From positions 1 to 42,310 of the forward strand of contig CAMBRC010000034.1 in NCBI GenBank assembly GCA_945869965.1: a DNA stretch of 42,310 nt. The letters are read 5' to 3'. Below are positions 15,567 through 24,237 of this stretch, in pieces. The position numbers and the translations under genes are program-made. The notes beneath the pieces were generated by a model that was not told where the DNA came from, made no database searches, and was given only the letters and a program-made list of their open reading frames with translations. The number at the start of each line of letters is the position of its first letter. The first letter of the stretch is position 1. Source of the DNA: Asaia bogorensis. Lineage in GTDB: Bacteria; Pseudomonadota; Alphaproteobacteria; Acetobacterales; Acetobacteraceae.

Positions 15567-16580
15567 TCAGGCGCCCACGTGCTCCTGCCCCGTGACCAGC
15601 ACCTCATTGAGCGTGCCGGCCGGAAGTTCCGGGCTGTCAGCATATTGGTAACATGCCGCCGCCCGATGCGCCTCGGTGCGGTACAGCGGCGGCAGGCTGG
15701 CGGCGCATTTCGCCATGGCCACCGGGCAGCGTTCCAGGAAGCGGCAGCCATCGGCCGAGGGGATGGCGGCGAGTTTCTGTTCGCCCTCATCCTCCAGCCA
15801 GTCGCGCGCGGTGCTGACCTTCGGGATCGAGGAGATCAGCAACTGTGTATACGGGTGCTGCGGGTGCTTCACCACGCGCTCCACCTCGCCGGCCTCGGCG
15901 ACGCAAGCCCGGTACATCACCAGGATATTGTCGCTGACCTGATAGGCGGTCGCGAGATCGTGGGTGATATAGATGATCGAGATGCCCATCTCGTCGGTCA
16001 GCTTGCGCAGCGAGCCCAAGATCGTAGCGCGCAGCGAGGCATCGACCATCGAAACCGGCTCGTCGGCCACGATCAGCTTCGGCTTCATCAGCACCGCGCG
16101 GGCCACCATGATGCGTTGGCGCTGCCCGCCGGAAAGCTGATGCGGAAAGCGGCCGAGGATCTCCTCCGGGCGCAATCCAACAGCCCGCAGGGCCCCCTCG
16201 ATCATTGTGCGTGCCTCGGCGCGGCTGGACGCCAAGCCGAATTTCTTCACCGGCGTGGTGAGCACGTGGTCCACCCGGTAGAACGGGTTGTAGACCTCGT
16301 AAGGGTCCTGGAACACCGCCTGCACATCGCGGCGAAAGGCGCGCTTCTGCTCACCGGACAGCCGGGCCATGTCCTGGCCGCGATAGAACACTGCGCCCGC
16401 GCTCGGCGGCGTCAGCCCAAGAATGATGCGCGCCAACGTCGTCTTGCCGCTACCACTTTCGCCTACCACCGCGGTGATCGCCGGACGGTCGGCATCGATG
16501 CTCATCGACAGGTCAGACAGCGCGGTCATGGCGCCGTAGCGCTTGGTGACGTGGCGGGCTTCGAGAAGAGGGCCGGTCAT
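15567..16580 (-). CDS. oligopeptide-type ABC transporter ATP-binding protein (OppF/DppF-like)
   Basis: A 337-residue ATPase. Walker A is GESGSGKTT (40-48), the ABC signature LSGGQRQR (149-156), Walker B LIVADEP (169-175) and the switch His lies in YITHD. The C-terminal oligopeptide/dipeptide extension carries the usual cysteine-bearing segment CRFLERCPVAMAKC. It energises uptake with the OppD-like partner encoded upstream. Start at ATG 16578-16580, right before the ABC core (LLEARHVTKRYG). A longer in-frame reading upstream runs through the AT-rich repeat and would add the repeat-derived peptide VFLLLFVHKKKTF, which I regard as untranslated. It is separated from oppD by 187 bases holding repeat copy C. 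Confidence 0.88.
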   Translation of the reverse strand: MTGPLLEARHVTKRYGAMTALSDLSMSIDADRPAITAVVGESGSGKTTLARIILGLTPPSAGAVFYRGQDMARLSGEQKRAFRRDVQAVFQDPYEVYNPFYRVDHVLTTPVKKFGLASSRAEARTMIEGALRAVGLRPEEILGRFPHQLSGGQRQRIMVARAVLMKPKLIVADEPVSMVDASLRATILGSLRKLTDEMGISIIYITHDLATAYQVSDNILVMYRACVAEAGEVERVVKHPQHPYTQLLISSIPKVSTARDWLEDEGEQKLAAIPSADGCRFLERCPVAMAKCAASLPPLYRTEAHRAAACYQYADSPELPAGTLNEVLVTGQEHVGA

Positions 16581-16607
16581 CGGCAGGCTCCAGCGGAGGC
16601 AAGGGAA

Positions 16608-16751
16608 AGTCTTCTTTTTGTGAACAAAAAGAAGCAAAAAAACTTCATCCATTGGCGCTGGGCATCTGTTGCCGCCGCCGGGCGCTTCCCGGGGAGAGCC
16701 CCACGCAAAGTAATAAAGTTTTTTTGCTTCTTTTTGTTCACAAAAAGAAGA
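16608..16751. repeat. AT-rich hairpin doublet, copy C (inside the ABC transporter operon)
   Basis: Left unit arms CTTCTTTTTGT (16611-16621) and ACAAAAAGAAG (16624-16634), followed by CAAAAAAACTT. Right unit starts AATAAAGTTTTTTTG near 16713 and has arms CTTCTTTTTGT (16727-16737) and ACAAAAAGAAG (16740-16750). It sits between two ATPase genes of one operon, where such systems normally have little or no gap. Confidence 0.88.
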
Positions 16752-16767
16752 TTCTTACCTTCCTCGG

Positions 16768-17721
16768 TCATGCGAAATGACACGCGGCCTGCTGCCCCGG
16801 CCCAAGCTCCCGTACCGCCGGCTTCTCCGCCCGGCAGCGGTCTTCGGCGCGAACGCAGCGCGGATGGAAGGCACATCCCGGCGGCAGGTCGCGCAACAGC
16901 GGCGCCAGGCCGGGAATGCCCTGCATGGTGCCGCGCGCTTCGAGCGAGGGCAGGGACGAGATCAGCGCCTGGGTATAGGGATGGCGCGGCCGGGTGATAA
17001 TCTCACCGATCGGCGCCACCTCAACCAGGCGCCCGGCATACATCACGCCGAGCCGGTCGACGAACTGCGCCATCAGCCCCATGTCGTGGCCAACCAGGAT
17101 AATCGCGCAGCCCAGCGCGCGCTGCACCCGGGCCAGCGTCTCCATCACCTGGCGCTGCACCACGACATCCAGCGCGCTGGTCGGCTCGTCGGCGATGATC
17201 ACCTTGGGACGCAGACAGATGGCGATGGCAATGCAAGCCCGCTGCTTCATGCCGCCGGACAATTCGTGCGGATAGAGGTTCGCCACGTCCGCCCGAAGGC
17301 CGACGGTGCTCAGGAGATCGGCGATGCGCGCGTCCAACTCGGCGGCGGAAAGCTGCACCCCGTGGTCGCGAAAGGCGTCGGCCAGCTGCGCCTTGATGCG
17401 CATCACCGGGTTCAGCGAGTTCATCGACCCCTGCGGCACCATCGCGATCCCGGCCAGCCGCAGGCGGCGCATGCCCTCATGATCGAGCGCCGAAAGCTCA
17501 ACGCCATCCAGCGTCACGCGGCCGCCGACAATGCGCCCGGGCGGCTTGATCATGCGCAGGATCGCCAGCGCCATGGTCGACTTGCCCGACCCGGACTCAC
17601 CGGCCAGCCCCAGCCGCTCGTTGGCGTTCAGCGTGAACGAAACATCGTCAACCGCGTGCACCGCGCCCAGCGGATGCGCGAACTCAACCCGTAACCCCTC
17701 GACTGCGAGGATCGCGCTCAT
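16768..17721 (-). CDS. oligopeptide-type ABC transporter ATP-binding protein (OppD/DppD-like)
   Basis: A 317-residue ATPase. Walker A is GESGSGKST (41-49), followed by Q-loop MVPQGSMNSLNPV, signature LSGGMKQR (154-161), Walker B VIIADEPT (174-181) and switch His in LVGHDMG. The C-terminal oligopeptide-transporter extension contains CAFHPRCVRAEDRC. It forms a heterodimer with the OppF-like protein on the cytoplasmic face of the permease pair. Its start overlaps the permease stop by 4 bases (ATGA), showing translational coupling. Slightly short of typical OppD because of a trimmed C-terminus. Confidence 0.9.
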   Translation of the reverse strand: MSAILAVEGLRVEFAHPLGAVHAVDDVSFTLNANERLGLAGESGSGKSTMALAILRMIKPPGRIVGGRVTLDGVELSALDHEGMRRLRLAGIAMVPQGSMNSLNPVMRIKAQLADAFRDHGVQLSAAELDARIADLLSTVGLRADVANLYPHELSGGMKQRACIAIAICLRPKVIIADEPTSALDVVVQRQVMETLARVQRALGCAIILVGHDMGLMAQFVDRLGVMYAGRLVEVAPIGEIITRPRHPYTQALISSLPSLEARGTMQGIPGLAPLLRDLPPGCAFHPRCVRAEDRCRAEKPAVRELGPGQQAACHFA

Positions 17722-18566
17722 GCGGATTTCCTCAGCCGCGGATTGGCGATTTCATCGAGGCCAACGGTGACGAAGAACAGCCCGAGAAACACCAGCACGA
17801 TGATGACGGTCGGTGCCAGCCACCACCACCACCAGCCATTGATCATCGCGGCGTTGAAGTTCACCCAGTACAGCGTCATCCCCAAGGTCGGCGCGTCGAT
17901 CGGGCCGAGCCCCAGGACCTCCAGCCCGATCGAGGCCAGGATCGCCGACGACACCGCATTGACCAGCGTCGCCGCAAGGTAGGGCAACAGGTTCGGCATC
18001 AACTCGAAGAAGATGATCGCCGGCCCGGACATTCCCGACATCCGCGCGATCTCGACATAGCCGCGCTCGCGCAGGCTCAGCACCTGGGAGCGGATGGTGC
18101 GTGTCGGATTGAGCCAGGCCAGCGATGCCACCACCAGCGCCATCTGGTTCACGCTGAGCCCACCGCGGATGCCGACGGCGATGATGATGAGCACCAGCAG
18201 CCCCGGCACGGTCAGCCCGATATCGGCGATGCCGCGAATGATCGTGTCGGCCCAGCCGCGATAATACGCGGCGACAAACGCCAGCACCGTGCCAATCCCA
18301 ACGCCGAGAATGCCGGCGATGAAGCCGATGCGCAGCGTCATCGGCGTGCCCGCCACCATCACCGCCAGCAGGTCGCGCCCCTGCCGGTCGGTGCCGAACG
18401 GATAGCGCCACGACGGCGGCTGCAACGGTCGCACGGACAGCGCGCGCGCATCCTCGACATCAACAATGAAGTGCCCGACCACCACGAAGGCGAGCAGGAA
18501 AAGCAGTAATCCGCTGCCGACGACAAGCGAGATGTTGCGGCCGAGATAGCGGGTGAACCCGTTCAT
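17718..18566 (-). CDS. oligopeptide-type ABC transporter permease (OppC/DppC-like)
   Basis: A 282-residue inner-membrane permease with an N-terminal helix, the pre-domain motif YPFGTDRQGRDLLAVMVAGT (about 67-86) and the EAA loop (YVEIARMSGMSGPAIIFFEL, about 175-194) that contacts the ATPase. About six helices. A run of five tryptophans (GWWWWWLAPT) precedes the last helix; tryptophan-rich stretches are common there but five in a row is unusual. ATG at 18564-18566 follows the OppB-like stop after a single base; an ATG further upstream adds a hydrophilic stretch and is less likely. Confidence 0.88.
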   Translation of the reverse strand: MNGFTRYLGRNISLVVGSGLLLFLLAFVVVGHFIVDVEDARALSVRPLQPPSWRYPFGTDRQGRDLLAVMVAGTPMTLRIGFIAGILGVGIGTVLAFVAAYYRGWADTIIRGIADIGLTVPGLLVLIIIAVGIRGGLSVNQMALVVASLAWLNPTRTIRSQVLSLRERGYVEIARMSGMSGPAIIFFELMPNLLPYLAATLVNAVSSAILASIGLEVLGLGPIDAPTLGMTLYWVNFNAAMINGWWWWWLAPTVIIVLVFLGLFFVTVGLDEIANPRLRKSA

Positions 18567-18567
18567 C

Positions 18568-19572
18568 TCACGTCCGCCGATAGCTGATGCGCGGATCAAG
18601 CAACGGATAAACCAGGTCCAGCAGCAGCGTCGCCAACCCGAGCGACACGATCACCGTGAACACGATGCCCTGAATGAGAAAGTGATCGTTCTCTCGAATC
18701 GCCTGGAACAGCAGCGTGCCGATCCCGGGATAGCCGAAAATCACCTCCACCAGCACCGCGCCCGACAGGATCTGCCCCAACGCCAGCGCCAGCGCGGTAA
18801 TCTGCGGCAGAATGGCATTTCGCAGGCAATAGCGCGTGAACACCGTCAGGCTCTTGAGCCCCTTGCCCTCGGCGAACAGCACATAGTCCTCGCCCATCGT
18901 GGTGACCATCATGCCGCGCATCCCCAGCGCCCAACCGCCAGTCGCCACCAGGATGATCGACAAGGCGGGCAGGGTGGCATGGCGCACCACATCGAGGATA
19001 AAGCCCACCGAGAAAGACGGGCTGACCCCCATCGAGTACCCGCCAAAGATCGGCAACCACGGCACCTGGAACGCCAGCAGGTACATCAGGATCAGGCCCA
19101 GCAAGAAGAACGGTATGGCATGCAGCGCCCACAGCGGCGGCATCAACCACGCCATCCACCGCGGCGCCCGCGGCCAGGCCAGCAGCGCGCCCAGGATGGT
19201 GCCGATCACAAAGGACAGCACCGTCGTCATCCCCAACAGTCCAACCGTCCAGGGAATCGACTCGCCGATCATGTCGGCCACCGTGCGCGGATAGTTCGCA
19301 ATCGAGAAGTTGAAGTCCCCGCGCACGACATCGCCGAGATAGCTCAGGTACTGCTGCCACAACGGGCGATCCAGCCCGAAGCGCACCTCATACACCTTCA
19401 CCATCTCGTCGATGCCCTGCTGCACATAGCCGCCAAGCTGGGCCTGTTGCAGCAGCTTGGTGCGCACCGGGTCCTGCCCCGACAGCTTCGGCAGGAAGAA
19501 GTTCAGACTTGCCGCCAGCCAGACAATGACAAAGAAGACGCCGCAGCGCTTGAGGATATCGCGAAGTTGCAC
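18568..19572 (-). CDS. oligopeptide-type ABC transporter permease (OppB/DppB-like)
   Basis: A 334-residue inner-membrane permease with the family N-terminus (helix, then VRFGLDRPLWQQYLSYLGDV near 65-84, then GDFNFSI). Five further helices follow, with the EAA loop near 215-240 (MGEDYVLFAEGKGLKSLTVF) and the closing segment GYPGIGTLLFQAI. It forms the membrane channel with the OppC-like protein. The start is GTG at 19570-19572, 13 bases after the binding-protein stop. No good Shine-Dalgarno is visible, so translation may depend on the upstream gene. Confidence 0.88.
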   Translation of the reverse strand: MQLRDILKRCGVFFVIVWLAASLNFFLPKLSGQDPVRTKLLQQAQLGGYVQQGIDEMVKVYEVRFGLDRPLWQQYLSYLGDVVRGDFNFSIANYPRTVADMIGESIPWTVGLLGMTTVLSFVIGTILGALLAWPRAPRWMAWLMPPLWALHAIPFFLLGLILMYLLAFQVPWLPIFGGYSMGVSPSFSVGFILDVVRHATLPALSIILVATGGWALGMRGMMVTTMGEDYVLFAEGKGLKSLTVFTRYCLRNAILPQITALALALGQILSGAVLVEVIFGYPGIGTLLFQAIRENDHFLIQGIVFTVIVSLGLATLLLDLVYPLLDPRISYRRT

Positions 19573-19585
19573 TGCGGCGCCCCGG

Positions 19586-21346
19586 TCAGGCCGGCTGCAA
19601 CGACCACAGCACCATCGGGAAAGTCAGGTGCCAATGCGCGCCGTTGACATAGTGCGGTGCCGCCGAGTTCTCCGCCGTCGGCCAGTTCTTCCAATAGGTG
19701 GTGTTCATCGGAATACGATGATGCAACTGCACGATCTGGATATCGGGCAACTCCGGCAGCCAGATCTCCATCGCCTGGCGGAACAGGTCCTTCAGCTTCG
19801 CCGTGTCCGTCGGCGGCACCGAGAACATCTGGTCGACGATCTTGTCATAGGCGGCGTTCTTCCAGCGCGCGAAATTCACCTGATGCCCGCCCGGCACCGC
19901 CACCGAAGCCGACTGATAGAGCTTCAGCGTGTTGTAAGGCTCGTTGACGCTGCCGCCATGGCCATAGATCGCGCCGGTATACTGCCCTTTCTGAAAACGA
20001 TCATCGAAATCGGGCGGCAGCGACATGCTGGCATCCACTCCCGCGCGCTTCAGCAACTCGGTCAGCACCGGCCCGATCGCCGGCCCAGTGCCGCCAAACC
20101 CGATAATGTCGATCGAGAGCTTCTTGCCGCCCCGCGCCCAGATCCCGTCCGATCCCTTGGCGAACCCCTTCGACGTCAGGATCGCATCGCCCTTCCGCCG
20201 ATCGAAAGCCAGCGTGTCATGCTTGGCCAACAGATCCTTGATGTGCTCTTTGTACGGCGCCAACGGCGCATAATCCGGCATCGGCAGCGGCGAAACCTCC
20301 GACGCGCCGAGATACCCGACATCGATGATCTGCTGCCGGTCGACATAATGGCTGATCGCCCAGCGCACATCCTTGTCGTCAAACGGCGCTACCTCGTTGT
20401 TCAAGTACAGCGCGATCGGCCACCAGTCGCGATAGCCAAACGGTGGCTTCTGCCCCGAATGCGTGGTGATCTTCGGGTTCTGCCGGAACACCGTGGCAAA
20501 CGTCGCCGGCTGCATCCCGGTCCCCGCATCCACCTGGTTAGTAATCAGCAGCTGCGCCGTCTGCTGCTCACCAGCGGTCGGCAGCCAGATGTTGCGCAAC
20601 ACCTGCGGCAGCGGCGCCAACCCCTTCTCCGCCGCCCACCAGTTCCCCGCCCGGTCGAACACCTTCTGCTGCGGCGAAGCCGCCGTGACCCGCCACGGCC
20701 CCGTCGTCACCGGCCACCCCTTGGCAATATCGAAATGCTTGAAGCTAGGCCAGTCCTGCCCCTCGAAGACATGCTTCGGCACGATATAAACCCCGATGTC
20801 GTACTTGTACGACATGAAGAAGAAGAACCGCGGCGACGGGATCTTGAAGTCCACCACAACGGTATTGGCATCCGTCGCCGTCGCCTTCTCCACCGCCTGG
20901 TTGACGTCAATGCCCCAGCGCACCTTCGGCCCCAGGTCGCGCAGCGAGTTCAGCGTGAACGCCACATCCTCGGCGCTGAACGCCACCCCGTCCGACCACT
21001 TGATGCCCGACCGCGTTTTGATCGTCAGCTTCTTGAAGTCGGCGCTGAACTCAAAGCTCTCGGCCAGCCACATGTGCATCTTGTCGGCAAACGCCGAGTA
21101 ATACGCCAGCGGCTCGTACATCAGGTTCGGCCCGTTCTGATGGTTCGAGCCGATCGAGTACGGATTCCACAGCTCGAAATCCACCCACCGCCCCTCGCGC
21201 CCGCCCCACACCAGGATCATCGTCCGGTCGCGCGGCGGTGCTGCCGGCTGCGCGTCAACACTCTGCCATGGCAGGGCGGCGGCAGTGCCGGCGAGAACGC
21301 TGGCCTTCAACAGGTCGCGGCGGCTCGGAAGCGTCTTGTCATGCAT
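19586..21346 (-). CDS. ABC transporter substrate-binding protein, family 5, Tat-exported
   Basis: A 586-residue solute-binding protein of the peptide/nickel class heading the transporter operon (binding protein, two permeases, two ATPases). It begins with a clear twin-arginine signal, PSRRDLLKAS with Arg9-Arg10, then a short hydrophobic core and a VDAQPA cleavage area near residue 29. Family landmarks include LTIKTRSGIKWSDGVAFSAEDV (about 100-120) and TTGPWRV near 205. The long chain and tryptophan-rich middle resemble the binding proteins of larger ligands rather than simple dipeptides. ATG at 21344-21346 gives the signal peptide its normal position, with AAGGGA 8 bases upstream. Confidence 0.9.
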   Translation of the reverse strand: MHDKTLPSRRDLLKASVLAGTAAALPWQSVDAQPAAPPRDRTMILVWGGREGRWVDFELWNPYSIGSNHQNGPNLMYEPLAYYSAFADKMHMWLAESFEFSADFKKLTIKTRSGIKWSDGVAFSAEDVAFTLNSLRDLGPKVRWGIDVNQAVEKATATDANTVVVDFKIPSPRFFFFMSYKYDIGVYIVPKHVFEGQDWPSFKHFDIAKGWPVTTGPWRVTAASPQQKVFDRAGNWWAAEKGLAPLPQVLRNIWLPTAGEQQTAQLLITNQVDAGTGMQPATFATVFRQNPKITTHSGQKPPFGYRDWWPIALYLNNEVAPFDDKDVRWAISHYVDRQQIIDVGYLGASEVSPLPMPDYAPLAPYKEHIKDLLAKHDTLAFDRRKGDAILTSKGFAKGSDGIWARGGKKLSIDIIGFGGTGPAIGPVLTELLKRAGVDASMSLPPDFDDRFQKGQYTGAIYGHGGSVNEPYNTLKLYQSASVAVPGGHQVNFARWKNAAYDKIVDQMFSVPPTDTAKLKDLFRQAMEIWLPELPDIQIVQLHHRIPMNTTYWKNWPTAENSAAPHYVNGAHWHLTFPMVLWSLQPA

Positions 21347-21403
21347 CGCTTGGTCCCTTCCTCCGAAATGCCGCGAGTGGTCCCGCGGCAAGCATTGTTG
21401 TGG

Positions 21404-21422
21404 CGGCGGGCAGCACCCGCCG
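21404..21422 (-). terminator. possible terminator behind the nitroreductase gene
   Basis: Arms CGGCGGG (21404-21410) and CCCGCCG (21416-21422) form a perfect 7-bp GC stem with a 5-base loop, about 37 bases beyond the nitroreductase stop. On the minus strand it is followed by CCACAACAATG, not a T run, so any termination would be weak or Rho-assisted. Confidence 0.35.
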
Positions 21423-21458
21423 GTCAGTCAAGCAGTAGCACCCCCCAGCAAGCCGCCG

Positions 21459-22088
21459 TCAAGCACCGTAAGCCTGCCCCCATCGCTCGCTGAACACGAC
21501 ATCGCTCAGCACCGTCCGCCCCACCGGCCCAAACTTCCCCATCGGCCAACCGATCGGCAGAATCGCATAGGAATGCACCCCCGCCGGCAACCCCAGCGCC
21601 GCGTCGGCCGCCTCCGCATGCAGCAAATGCCGCGTCGTCAAAGTCGAGCCCAACCCCAAAGCCCGCGCCGCCAACAGCATGTTCTGCACCGCCGGATAGA
21701 TCGAAGCCCCAGACATCCGCGACGGAGCCGCCTTCCCCTCATCCAGACACGCCACGATCCACACCGGCGCCTCATGATAATGCTCAGTCAGATACTCCAC
21801 CGCATGATGCTGCCGCGCATACTTCTCCGCCGAAATCCCCGGCGGCGGCGGCGAACTCGCATAGCGCGGCCCCACCACCTCGTCGAACGCCCGCTTGTAG
21901 AACACCTGCACCGCCTTCTTCACCGCGGCATCCTTGATCACCAAAAATCGCCAGCGCTGGAAATTCCCGCCATTCGCCGCACAAACCCCAGCCTCCAGAA
22001 TCCGCCGCACCATCTCATCCGGCACCGGATCAGCCTTCAGCCGCCGCATCGCCCGCGTCGTCTGCATGATCTCAAACACATCGTTCAT
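21459..22088 (-). CDS. nitroreductase family protein
   Basis: A 209-residue FMN-dependent oxidoreductase of the nitroreductase fold. The N-terminal TTRAMRRLKADPVPDEMVRRI has the family's phosphate-contacting Arg cluster. AANGGNFQRWRFLVI (about 38-52) is the FMN-binding segment, and GLGSTLTTRHL (about 143-153) the second one. Such enzymes reduce nitro groups, quinones or enones with NAD(P)H; the natural substrate is unknown. It overlaps the upstream hydrolase by 4 bases (ATGA), so the two are translated together. Start ATG 22086-22088. Confidence 0.85.
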   Translation of the reverse strand: MNDVFEIMQTTRAMRRLKADPVPDEMVRRILEAGVCAANGGNFQRWRFLVIKDAAVKKAVQVFYKRAFDEVVGPRYASSPPPPGISAEKYARQHHAVEYLTEHYHEAPVWIVACLDEGKAAPSRMSGASIYPAVQNMLLAARALGLGSTLTTRHLLHAEAADAALGLPAGVHSYAILPIGWPMGKFGPVGRTVLSDVVFSERWGQAYGA

Positions 22089-23191
22089 CGCGCCCGCTCC
22101 TTCAAAAACCAATCAACCAGATCCGGCTGCATGTCCCGCGGATAAGTATGCGACAAATCCTCAACCTCGACATACGTCACATCCGCCCCCACCGCCCGAA
22201 ACGCCCGATCCGCCGTCCGCGCAACATCCACCGGAAACATCCAGTCCAGCGCCCCATGCACCAGGTGGATCGGCAACCCCGCCACCCGCGACCGCTCGCT
22301 CATCTCCACCAGGATCGGATGAAAACTCGCCGCAAACGGCGCCAGATGCGTGAACCGGCTATCCCCCATCAACCCGGACAACAGCGTGAACGTCCCCCCA
22401 TCGCTCATCCCCGTCAGCATCATCCGCGACCGATCCACCGGCCACCGCTCAGCAATGAACTCCACCATCCGCCCAATATTCGGCGTATCCAGATCCTCAC
22501 CCGCCAACGCCCAAGTCCCCCCCACCGAAGTCGGCGCCGCCACAATCAACCCCCGACTGCGCGCCGTCCGCACCCAGTGCCACAAAAAACTCCGCCCATG
22601 CCCGCTGCCCCCATGCAGCGCCACCACCAGCGGCCGCGCCTCCCCATCGCGCGTATCCTCCGGCACAAACAGCGAAAACCCCCCGCGCTCCCCCTCGCCA
22701 TTCTCCGCATGCAACACCCCGCGCCCCCCCTTGCCCATCCCCGACCGACCCATCCCCTCCGCCAAATCCGCCTTCAGCGCCGCATCCTCGCGCCGATCCG
22801 GGTCCAAAAAGAACAAGCTCACCGCCGGCAACACCCGCGCCAACGGATACAGCGCCTCCTGCGCCCGCGCCTCGGACCGCAACGCCCGATACGCCCGCCG
22901 GATATCCCCCCCCACCGCCGCCATCCGCAGCCCACCCCAAGCCTCCAGCGTCGCCTCCGCCGCCCGCTCCACCTGCCCGCGAAACGCCGCCAACTGCTCC
23001 GGCCACGCCGCGGCCTGAAACACCTCGAACGCCGCGGTCAGCCCCTCATCCGGCGCCCCCACCGCCTCCAGCACCGCATCCAAATCCTCAGGATGCAAAT
23101 GCCGCGCAACAAACCCCAGCGGCGCCAGCGCTGCCATCAGCGCATCCACCGTGACAGCGATCGTCTCTTCCAGGCTGGCAGCGTCGTCCAT
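22085..23191 (-). CDS. alpha/beta hydrolase (phospholipase/carboxylesterase-like) with N-terminal helical domain
   Basis: A 368-residue protein. The C-terminal half is an alpha/beta hydrolase: oxyanion HGG at 193-195, nucleophile elbow GMSDGG with Ser263, Asp316 in HGALDWMFP and His348 in DLSHTYP complete the triad. This resembles PHB-depolymerase/feruloyl-esterase-like and phospholipase/carboxylesterase enzymes. The first about 165 residues are mostly alpha-helical and acidic, not part of the usual hydrolase core, and end in a glycine-rich linker (GMGKGGRGVLHAENGEGERGG, about 151-171). No signal peptide is evident. It is co-translated with the nitroreductase. Coding-strand purine bias is very strong here, which creates a long antisense reading frame that is not a gene. 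Confidence 0.78.
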   Translation of the reverse strand: MDDAASLEETIAVTVDALMAALAPLGFVARHLHPEDLDAVLEAVGAPDEGLTAAFEVFQAAAWPEQLAAFRGQVERAAEATLEAWGGLRMAAVGGDIRRAYRALRSEARAQEALYPLARVLPAVSLFFLDPDRREDAALKADLAEGMGRSGMGKGGRGVLHAENGEGERGGFSLFVPEDTRDGEARPLVVALHGGSGHGRSFLWHWVRTARSRGLIVAAPTSVGGTWALAGEDLDTPNIGRMVEFIAERWPVDRSRMMLTGMSDGGTFTLLSGLMGDSRFTHLAPFAASFHPILVEMSERSRVAGLPIHLVHGALDWMFPVDVARTADRAFRAVGADVTYVEVEDLSHTYPRDMQPDLVDWFLKERAR

Positions 23192-23214
23192 TAGCTCAAT
23201 AGACCTCCAGAAAA

Positions 23215-23379
23215 AGTCTTCTTTTTGTGAACAAAAAGAAGCAAAAAAACTTTATTCATAAGAACCCCGCCATCCCGACCGAAGCAACGGACCCACGATC
23301 CAGGCTCCACCTCCGTCACCTAAGCCAAACACCAACGAATAAAGTTTTTTTGCTTCTTTTTGTTCACAAAAAGAAGACT
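23215..23379. repeat. AT-rich hairpin doublet, copy D (perfect 43-nt inverted repeat)
   Basis: The left unit (23215-23257) and the right unit (23337-23379) are exact reverse complements over 43 bases. Within each, arms CTTCTTTTTGT and ACAAAAAGAAG (23218-23228/23231-23241 and 23353-23363/23366-23376) form 11-bp hairpins. The outer flank reads CAAAAAAACTTTATTC on the left and its complement on the right. The 79-base centre is GC-rich and non-coding. It separates the aldolase stop from the hydrolase start, both on the minus strand. Confidence 0.92.
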
Positions 23380-23393
23380 GCCTATCTAAACCC

Positions 23394-24149
23394 TCACCCC
23401 AAAGAAGGCTTCCCCCCCGCCACCCAGTCCCGATACTCCGCCATCGTCCGCTCCGTCGCCGGATAGAACCCCGCAATCGGCTCCCCCAACTCCACTCGCC
23501 GCTTGATGTAGGCCTCCACCTGCTCCTGCTCCAACCCGGACACTGCCACCTTGTCCGCCAGGTGCCGCGGGATCACCACCACCCCATCCTCGTCCCCCAC
23601 CACGATATCCCCGGGAAACACCAGCACCCCCCCGCAACTCACCACCTCGTTGCACCCGATCGCCAGCGTGCTCGCCGTATGCGGCGGCGGCGTGAACGCG
23701 CGCGCATGCACCGGCAGCTCCATCTCCATCAGCGGCCCGGCATCGCGCATCGCCCCATCGGTCACCAGCCCGGCAATCCCCCTAAAGATCATCCGCGCCG
23801 CCAGGATATCCCCCACCGCCCCGCCGTCCACATTCCCCCCGGCATCGATCACCACCACGCTCCCCGCCGCCGACTCCTCAATCACCCGCCGCGTCGGATT
23901 GTCCTGCGCCGACATATCCGCCATCGACTTCTCCAGATCCTCCCGCAGCGGCCCATAGCGCAGCGTCACCGCCGGCCCCACAAACCGGCACTTCGCCATA
24001 TTCAGCGGCCGTATGTTCACCGGCGAGCGCGTCCGCAGCCCCGCCACCTTGAGCAACTGCGAGGTCAGCGTCGCCGTGCTGACATGGCGCAGCTTGGCCA
24101 GCGTGTCGTCAGCCAATGGGGGCGCAAAGGGGTGCAGGGCATTTGTCAT
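23394..24149 (-). CDS. RraA-like / 4-hydroxy-4-methyl-2-oxoglutarate aldolase family protein
   Basis: A 251-residue protein of the RraA/HMG-CHA aldolase fold. The central segment GDILAARMIFRGIAGLV (about 113-129), then TDGAMRDAGPL with Arg135-Asp136, matches the metal and oxo-acid binding site of these aldolases. GCNEVVSCGGVLVFPGDIVVGDEDGVVVIP (about 168-198) is the second conserved block. The retained Arg-Asp pair favours aldolase or oxaloacetate decarboxylase activity over the RNase E inhibitor function of true RraA. The substrate may be a 4-hydroxy-2-oxo acid. It is divergent from the unrecognised gene at 24,238 with 88 bases between them. ATG at 24147-24149. Confidence 0.82.
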   Translation of the reverse strand: MTNALHPFAPPLADDTLAKLRHVSTATLTSQLLKVAGLRTRSPVNIRPLNMAKCRFVGPAVTLRYGPLREDLEKSMADMSAQDNPTRRVIEESAAGSVVVIDAGGNVDGGAVGDILAARMIFRGIAGLVTDGAMRDAGPLMEMELPVHARAFTPPPHTASTLAIGCNEVVSCGGVLVFPGDIVVGDEDGVVVIPRHLADKVAVSGLEQEQVEAYIKRRVELGEPIAGFYPATERTMAEYRDWVAGGKPSLG

Positions 24150-24237
24150 GATTGTTTCCTCGCCATTCGGTCCCCAACCCTAGCAGCGCCGGGCCGGTTG
24201 GTGCCAACATGGGCCAACCCCAACGGAGGTCACCACC

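Noticed and set aside
16580-16652. N-terminal extension of the OppF-like ATPase through the AT-rich repeat
   Set aside because: The added residues are the repeat-derived peptide, and the ABC domain starts right after the ATG at 16,580.
22148-23194. A 348-residue plus-strand reading frame opposite the hydrolase
   Set aside because: It is extremely rich in Arg, Pro, His and Gln, the usual shadow of a GC-rich gene. The minus strand carries a clear catalytic triad and couples with the next gene.
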